Below are positions 58,201-64,000 of a stretch of DNA of 64,000 nt, in pieces. Source of the stretch: Oenanthe sinensis. Its lineage: Eukaryota; Streptophyta; Magnoliopsida; Apiales; Apiaceae. Position numbers and translations under genes: made by a program. The notes beneath the pieces are model-generated. The model saw only the letters and a program-made list of their open reading frames with translations, was not told where the DNA came from and made no database searches. Location: the NCBI GenBank assembly GCA_028671895.1, contig CM053794.1, forward strand, positions 23,236,501-23,300,500, read 5' to 3'. The number at the start of each line of letters is the position of its first letter. Position 1 is the first letter of the stretch.

Positions 58201-59089
58201 ATCATTGTCAGGTTCATATTTGTGTAAAATTATTTACCTCTGGAAACTTGTGTTTGTGCTGAAAAAATATACAAACAAATGATATCGTTAACTCATATCC
58301 ACATAAATTGAATCACCTATTAGCAAGTGTTCCAGTTACAATGTTAAATTGAATATGAGTAATATGAATATTTTTGGCAATAATAATATATGATCTTACT
58401 GTACCATCAGAAATACACGATCGCGGAGTGTTTGTCATGTTAACTTCGCATTCAGTTGTGGAATGAATCTGAGTTGGACTTTTATCACACACATCAAATG
58501 CACTGCAAGGCTCATTATTGAGACCTGGAACTTATATTATGAACAGGGTTACAGAAATCATGTATGACATCGTAAAAATAGTGAACAAATGTTTACTGAG
58601 TATGGAATCACAAATACAACCAATTCGAATGGTATTCTCTTTTCCCATGGTAGGGTACTGCATTGCAAGCATCCTGTTATGTAAAAACTTGTCAAGAGCA
58701 TTTAAACGATTACGAATGCTGCAACCTGGAAATAAATACGATATAAAATTGATTATCCATGTAGTATAAATCGAACTTCTTCAAAATACACACGAAAGAT
58801 GCAGTACATGTATTGACGGGGACTGTGTTGAACGGCGACAATGGGACATCTGAGTGTTCAAGGCCTCTGCGCTTGATCACTGAATACATTGTGATCAACA
58901 TTATTCCATTACATTTGTGTGCAGAACAAATACATAACAAACACGGATTATATACGAAAGCATTAAACACGGATTATATACGAAAGTATTACCGTTACTG
59001 GCACTGTAATGTTCTGGACTGTGATTTCGTTTGTGTGCAATAGAAGATGTCTTCTCTTTTATTGGAGGCAAGCTATCGTTCAAATCCAT
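55207..59089 (-). CDS. Unrecognised multi-exon gene, possibly damaged
   Basis: Not recognised. A phase-consistent first part: exon 1 59089-58993 (ATG, MDLNDSLPPIKEKTSSIAHK), 58879-58808 (VIKRRGLEHSDVPLSPFNTV), 58725-58597 (SIRNRLNALDKFLHNRMLAM), 58524-58405 (SLNNEPCSAFDVCDKSPTQI), 58258-58238; every junction is phase 1 with GT-AG. Further exon-like pieces: DRRPLPIHVLLQKWLHEIST (~58020-57953), SDYHITLATRNSFLDIYDLQ (~57310-57250), GVVTAAPDAEDIGSYQT (~57050-57002), VSQEKPHITVTETEGEFFIG (55903-55730) and a last exon DMEIRLQQEETLRLGNLAIE to TAG (55331-55207). The last three also join in phase. The middle could not be joined without a stop. The predicted protein is Ser/Asn-rich and acidic, with no known motif. 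Exons in 55.7-57.6 kb are duplicated, one copy broken, so the locus may be decaying. Confidence 0.45.
55620..56190 (-). repeat. Duplicated exon-intron segment, copy 1
   Basis: Matches 56623-56940 (exon VSQEKPHITV and flanks) and 57405-57600 (piece containing EYQNVDRSLGVEETE) at high identity. It includes the intact version of the 55730-55903 exon. Confidence 0.75.
56389..56610 (-). pseudogene. Fragment of an NPGR1-like TPR gene
   Basis: Minus-strand reading gives LALCYSAAGQNEVAINLSKK, HVPSLLFGVNLCSQNAEHAL and DGIKLVRRAIKL, matching the central region of plant NO POLLEN GERMINATION RELATED 1, a TPR protein (family comparison from memory). A donor-like site (GTAGAG) follows at 56388. No neighbouring NPGR1 exons were seen, so this is an isolated fragment lying between the duplicated exon copies of the unrecognised gene. 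Confidence 0.6.
56623..56940 (-). repeat. Duplicated exon segment, broken copy
   Basis: Same sequence as 55620-55965, but the exon reads an in-frame stop where the intact copy has Gly-Thr-Glu-Ile-Pro (near 56840) and loses bases near 56757. A dead duplicate. Confidence 0.75.
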
Positions 59090-59255
59090 AATACTGAAAA
59101 ATAATAGGAGTGGGGAAAAATATATCGATCAACGTAGAAGGAGCCTTGATTTTGGTACATATGCAAAGATGATCTTCATCTGAGAGGAGAAAATAACACA
59201 CATAAAAAGTAGGGTTTATCAGAGAGGAGTTGATATGGCCATTGGGCCATGTCAA

Positions 59256-60348
59256 TTTGAAATATTGTTAGGATATAACGTTAATCATGGATTAGTTTTT
59301 GATCTGATTGTGAAGTGGTTATGATTTTGAATTTAGATTATATTTTTAATTTGTTTAAATAGCCAAAAATGCTTTAAAACAAATTAAAATGAATTAAAAA
59401 ATGTTAAACGGGTTGACCCGTGGGTAACTCATTATTTACTCAAGTTTTAGCAGCAATCCTTAAGAATATATTGAAAAAATGCTAAACGGGTTAAAATATT
59501 AAAAATGCTAAATCATTTTTGTATTAAAAAAATATTAAATAGATATTAAAAATATTACAAAAATATCATTTTTGTCCGGAAACAAACACTAATTGAATGC
59601 ACAATTTTATAATTCTAAATATTAAAAAATTAAGCTGAATGCATAAATCAAGGAAGATATCAATTAGTGTTTGTTTCCATACAAAAATGATTTTAAAATT
59701 CAAATTTCAAAAATGTAACCAACTTGCTAGAATACAGGTCAAAATGTGGATACTCCGTGGATCTTACAAAATTATATGGGAATCAAGTGTAAGAGGATCC
59801 ATTGGGTAAATTATTTTACCCATTGGATAAATTAAGGAGTACACTTTAAGAATATATAGATATAGATATATTAGTTTTTAACAACATTTAATGAATATAT
59901 AATAAAATTATTACATTATTGTTATGAAGTAGTAAATGATACTATTAATTGAAATATTTCATACAATAATTAATAGTTTTATTGACCTCAATATTTAATA
60001 TGTTTATTAATAATTTTTAACAATTTATTATGTTTTTTTTGTTCTACTTATTCTCAATTATGATTGTTTAATAATTTATTTATTATGTACTCACTATTTT
60101 ATTGTAATGTTCAAAAATAGAATCATGAAAAAACATTTTTTTTGTTAACATTGGATATGTAAAAGAAATTTATGAGTACTATAACTCACATTGAGCATGT
60201 AAGAATACATTTATGAGTATTGTCATACAACAGTAATTTTTTATTTAAAATAAATTCAAATTTTGATTTAAAATATACATTAGTAATTGGGAGTAGGTAA
60301 TAAAAGTGAAATAACCTAATTTTGACCCTCATTCGTAGCCGTCAAAGA
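59256..60348. other. AT-rich intergenic DNA
   Basis: No gene or bounded element recognised; many A/T homopolymers. Confidence 0.5.
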
Positions 60349-61531
60349 TGTTAGGGATTGTGGTGTTAATAATGTAATCGACTAATATTTTAGTTAGATT
60401 AATTAGAAATTAACTAAGTAAAACATACTGTCATGTACATATTGACAGTATGTTTAAATGTCACTTGTAATAGTATGTACAAAAAGCCAAGTAGGTGACA
60501 GTAAGTATCAATAGTTATTGTCTTTTAAAAATGTAATAAATGATCTATGAAGTAGAAGTTCACAAAGTGTTCATGCACAGCATGGATCAAATCATTGACA
60601 ATAACATTCTACAAACTGAAGCCTACGACAGCATATTCAAGTGACATCACCTTTTGGAATAGACGACAACAATTATTCCTTGACATTAAACTTGGCGGAG
60701 AATGAAGATTCTAAGACATCAAGTTTTACTGACAGCAATTATTCCTAGACAGTAAACATGGCGGAAATTGAAGAATCGAAGACAGCAAGTTTCTCGACAA
60801 TAACTTTGGCGGAGATAGTTAACAGCATGTTTGGTGGGATAGTTGACAGTACCTTTGGACGACAACATATTTTAGAAAACTGGCAAACTTGACAGTAAAG
60901 TATGCGGAGTCGAAGATGCTGTCACCCAAGAGAAGCTAAAGGTTGACAGTAACATTTGGTGGAGCTGACAGTCTGTTTCAAGAAACAGACTAGGTAATGT
61001 TAATTCACTGATTGATATTGACAACTCTACATAGTCTGTCAAGTCTACTACTGCAATTTGAGAAAAAGCAAGCAAAAAGATAAAGCGTGATCAAGGAGTC
61101 AAGAATGTCAAATCTTCTGAGAGCAACTCTATATACAAATGGAATGAAGACAAATTTGAATAGGAAAAGTGGAGTTTCTATTTCAAGTATCCCAAGGAAC
61201 AAGGGAAAGTACACTTGTAAGTGGGATATGTCTTTTAGCATAAATACACGCATCTCACAAACGTTTTCCCTTATGCAATTGAGCTTAACATTTCTCAAGC
61301 ATAGAAACATTATCAATCTATTGTTATTATATCTATTGAAACTGGAAACATCTTCCAGTCAGTTGTAGGAAAACAAAAATTAATAAAATTAATTTTTGTA
61401 GTTAAACATCTTTTTTCTTTTAATTGCATACTGTTGTTTGCATCGGTTACTTGAATTTATTATTTCTTGTTTGTTGTTAGCAAGATAAGTGATAAATTAT
61501 CAAGTTGCATTCAACCCCACCTTCTGCAACA
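60349..61531 (+). repeat. 5' LTR of Copia-S (right end approximate)
   Basis: Starts TGTTAGGGATTGTGG. The end is uncertain: TGCAACA at 61531 gives TG...CA ends but leaves 18 bases before the primer site. It contains seven exact GACAGT hexamers in sense orientation between 60446 and 60975, plus GACAGC/GACAAT variants. Confidence 0.6.
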
Positions 61532-61549
61532 CTCATACTGTTTAAAAAC

Positions 61550-61562
61550 TGGTATAAGAGCC
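61550..61562 (+). promoter_or_regulatory. Primer-binding site of Copia-S, initiator tRNA-Met type
   Basis: TGGTATAAGAGCC differs at one base from TGGTATCAGAGCC and precedes gag by 34 bases. Confidence 0.75.
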
Positions 61563-61596
61563 AGGTTAGACATACATAACCTGAAAAGATCTAAAC

Positions 61597-64000
61597 ATGA
61601 GTGCACAGAAAGTAAGCAGCATAAAAATATCCACCTTTGACAAAGAACACTACAACCTTTGGAAAAGAAAGATGATGTTGTTCATAAAAACAGCCAACCC
61701 ACTCTACCCTGGAATCCTGGAAAATGGTCCCTTCATACCTCAAACTTATGTACCTGAAACTACAGTATATGGTGAAACAATACTAGCCTACTGGGTTCCT
61801 AAAAAGGTTTCAGAGTACACTGACACTGAAAGAGAAAAAGTATCTCTAGATGATTGCTTACAATTTATCATCATTGAGGTACTTGACAATGTCATGTACA
61901 ACAACATTGTCAACTGCACTAGTGCAAAGCAAATATGGGAAACCATTGAGATACTCTGTGAAGGAACAGAAGAAGTAAATGAAAATCAAAAACAGATTCT
62001 GGTGTCTCAGTATGAAGCCTTCATGGCCAAACCAAGTGAAGGGTTGACTGAGATGTTTGAGAGGTTTAATAGGTTGATAAATGACTTGCAGCTACATGGA
62101 AAGTTTTATGACAAAAAGGAGGTAAACATGAAATTCATTTTGACACTTCCTGACCATTTAGAGCACAAAGTTTCTACCATAAGAGAAGGAAGAGATTTAT
62201 CAAAAGTTTCTCTTGAAATTTTATATGGCATACTTAAAACCTATGAGCTAGAGCTACTACAAAAGAGAGCCATTCAAGTTGGTCAAAGAGGAAAAATGGC
62301 TAACACTTCAAATGCTCTAGTAGCTCAAGATTTACAAATTATGCAGATCAAGGAATCTCAACATCAACAGCAAATCAAGATTGAAGAAATCACAGATGAA
62401 GATGAAAGTGTGACTCTGGAACTCAAGGATGGTGAAGAAGATGAGTTCTACACTTTGGAGGAACTGGACAACATGGAGAACAAAACTATGGCCTATATGG
62501 CAAGAAAGTTCTCCAACTTGAGATTCAAGAAGAACAAAGCTTTCAAACCCAGAGGACAAGGCTCCAGGTTCAACAAGCCAAATACTTCAAAAGCTGGAGG
62601 AAGTGACAAAGGTGGATACAAAACAGGTATGGTGGATAGATCCAAGATAAGGTGTTACAACTGTAGTGAAATGGGGCATTTTGCAATAGAATGCAAGAAG
62701 CCAAAATAAGTGAGAAGAAATGACAATGATTATGAGGAACTCAAAGCAAAATATGAAGCATTGCTAAAAAAGAAACAATAAAGGGCTTTTATGGCTGAAG
62801 GATAGTGTTGGGAAGACTCTGATGATGAAGAGGAAGAAGAATATGAAAATGTTGCTCTCATGGCAAATTCTGGAGAAGGTTCATCCATTCCATCAAATCA
62901 GGTACTCATTCTTACTACTGTTGATATGACTACATCTCAGTATAAGAAAACTGTTGAAAGTTTAAGTTCTGAAATTTTCAATATTCATACAAGCATGTTA
63001 GCTGCCAATGAGGAGATGGTTAAATTGTCTAGTGTTAATGAGTTATTGAATATTAAAAATCATGAACTAGAACTTAAATAGAATGCTTTTGAGTCCTTAC
63101 AACAAGAAAATGAGATTCTTAAAAATAAGGTAGTTTGTGCTTCTCAGATTGAGAAATTTCTTAGAAAATAGATTTCTGAGAATGAACTAAAAATCAAGGC
63201 CTACAAGAATTCTTCTTCTTTGTTAAAATCATACCATGGTGATAATACTGAAAATCAAAAGGTAGGTATAAGTTTTAACTATGAGAAGAAAAGTGGAAAG
63301 AAATATGTTGTAGAGGAAGACATCAAACATACTGTCAAACCTTCCATTCTAAAGAAAGTTAAGAATCACATGTTCAAAAAGGTAGAATTTGAATTTGATG
63401 AGGAAACACTAGTTATTAAACAAGAGATAGATGATGAGGACAATGAAACTGTCATTAAGTCCCTTAAGGCAAAAGATATTGTCAAAATCGTCAAGACAGT
63501 TAGTTTTGACCTTGACAGTAACTTGTGTTTAAAAGATGCTGTCAACACTGGCAAGACAGTAAGTTCAGAAGATGCTGTCAAAACTGTGAGATCCAAACTC
63601 ACTGTCAAGACAACTCCATCTAAACATACTATCAACACCAGCATGACAATAACTTCTAAACATACTGTCATGAAGACCAATAAGAATAGAAATGGAAAAT
63701 TAGAAATACATAAGAAAAACAATTATGATTATATTCCTAATGCTCCTAGAAAGTTATGCAACAATTGTGGGTCTTCCAGTCATCTAACTCATGTTTGCAC
63801 TAAACACAAGTCAAATGTCAAAAATGCTACATCTGCTAATGAAAATTTACACAGCATGCCTTTAAAGAACAAACAAGTTTCTCAGTGTAGTGATTTTGAT
63901 TGCATTTCATATAAAATGAACTTGATGAGTATGTGCTTTAACATGCCTTTTGCTAATAATCAAAAATGTTTGCATAAAAGTGATAAAACTGAAAAGGCAA
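61597..64000 (+). pseudogene. Copia-S gag with in-frame stops, 3' end off the window
   Basis: The ATG at 61597 (MSAQKVSSIKISTFDKEHYN) opens 370 clean codons: gag domain (LWKRKMMLFIKTANP, KQIWETIEILCEGTEE, LTEMFERFNRLINDL) and knuckle CYNCSEMGHFAIEC, then TAA at 62707. The same phase continues with stops at about 62779, 62803, 63079 and 63169, then open to the edge. It covers an acidic DDEEEEEYENVALMANS patch, coiled-coil-like sequence, a Thr/Val/Lys repeat (DAVNTGKTV, DAVKTVRSKLTVKT) and a second CCHC, CNNCGSSSHLTHVC. The first block alone could still make a truncated gag. Confidence 0.8.

Larger units (their letters stand above)
60349..64000 (+). mobile_element. Copia-S: 5' end of a second Sirevirus-like Copia element
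   Basis: Order: LTR from 60349, primer site near 61550, gag frame from 61597 to the right edge. Gag plan (N-terminal domain, knuckle, coiled coil, NAPRK-CCHC) parallels Copia-R/F, so it is a related lineage, but the nucleotide sequence differs and it carries another dispersed motif (TTGACAGTA). It continues past the window. Confidence 0.8.

Noticed and set aside
55207..59089. Pack-MULE or Helitron carrying the whole 55-59 kb locus
   Set aside because: No long MULE-type terminal repeats or convincing Helitron ends found by eye; kept only as an idea for the NPGR1 fragment.
1..64000. tRNA, rRNA or snoRNA genes
   Set aside because: No cloverleaf-compatible A/B box pair or rRNA core seen; tRNA-like strings are only retroelement primer-binding sites.

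Overview
The window is nuclear DNA from a flowering plant, almost certainly a eudicot. It is AT-rich, its genes carry short GT-AG introns, and it is packed with LTR retrotransposons and small inverted-repeat (MITE) elements. The two recognisable host genes, a chloroplast NAD kinase 2 and a TolB-like beta-propeller (DPP6 N-terminal-like) gene, both match plant families. The species cannot be fixed from sequence alone.

Layout. 1-4.3 kb: 5' part of a minus-strand Ty3/gypsy element (gag-protease, tRNA-Asp-type primer site, LTR), inserted into a decayed Copia RNase H. 4.7-8.9 kb: a TA microsatellite, two hAT-type MITEs with perfect 8-bp target duplications, and a Tourist-like MITE. 9.0-19.8 kb: a large minus-strand Copia element of Sirevirus-like build (here Copia-R), 5'-truncated, with gag, pol and a very long extra reading frame after RNase H. 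22.8-25.9 kb: a plus-strand, 3'-truncated relative (Copia-F). 26.6-30.3 kb: a broken beta-propeller pseudogene on plus. 32.6-41.1 kb: its intact paralogue on minus, with a complete 5.1-kb Copia element (Copia-I) in intron 4. 41.1-43.8 kb: a nested MITE cluster. 45.0-52.1 kb: NADK2 on minus, eight exons, with a one-base insertion in the last exon. 55.2-59.1 kb: an unrecognised multi-exon minus-strand gene with duplicated exons and an embedded NPGR1-like fragment. 60.3-64 kb: 5' end of another plus-strand Sirevirus-like element (Copia-S).

Most striking signal. Copia-R and Copia-F are studded with one short motif, AAACTCTGA / TCAGAGTTT. I count about 44 exact CAGAGTTT cores on the plus strand of the Copia-R interior, where base composition predicts fewer than one. 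The orientation flips between LTR (sense TCAGAGTTT) and interior (mostly sense AAACTCTGA), so LTR RNA is complementary to many internal sites. In coding regions the motif reads as Asn-Ser-Asp/Glu and fills linkers of gag, pol and the extra ORF. Copia-S carries a different dispersed motif (TTGACAGTA / TACTGTCAA). This looks like a lineage-wide, fast-changing cis-repeat system in these retroelements, and is my main candidate for something undescribed.

The retroelement genes form self-contained gag-pol units. All visible copies are damaged by nonsense codons, frameshifts or truncation. The intact propeller gene and NADK2 are the only clear host genes. All counts and exon boundaries were made by eye.
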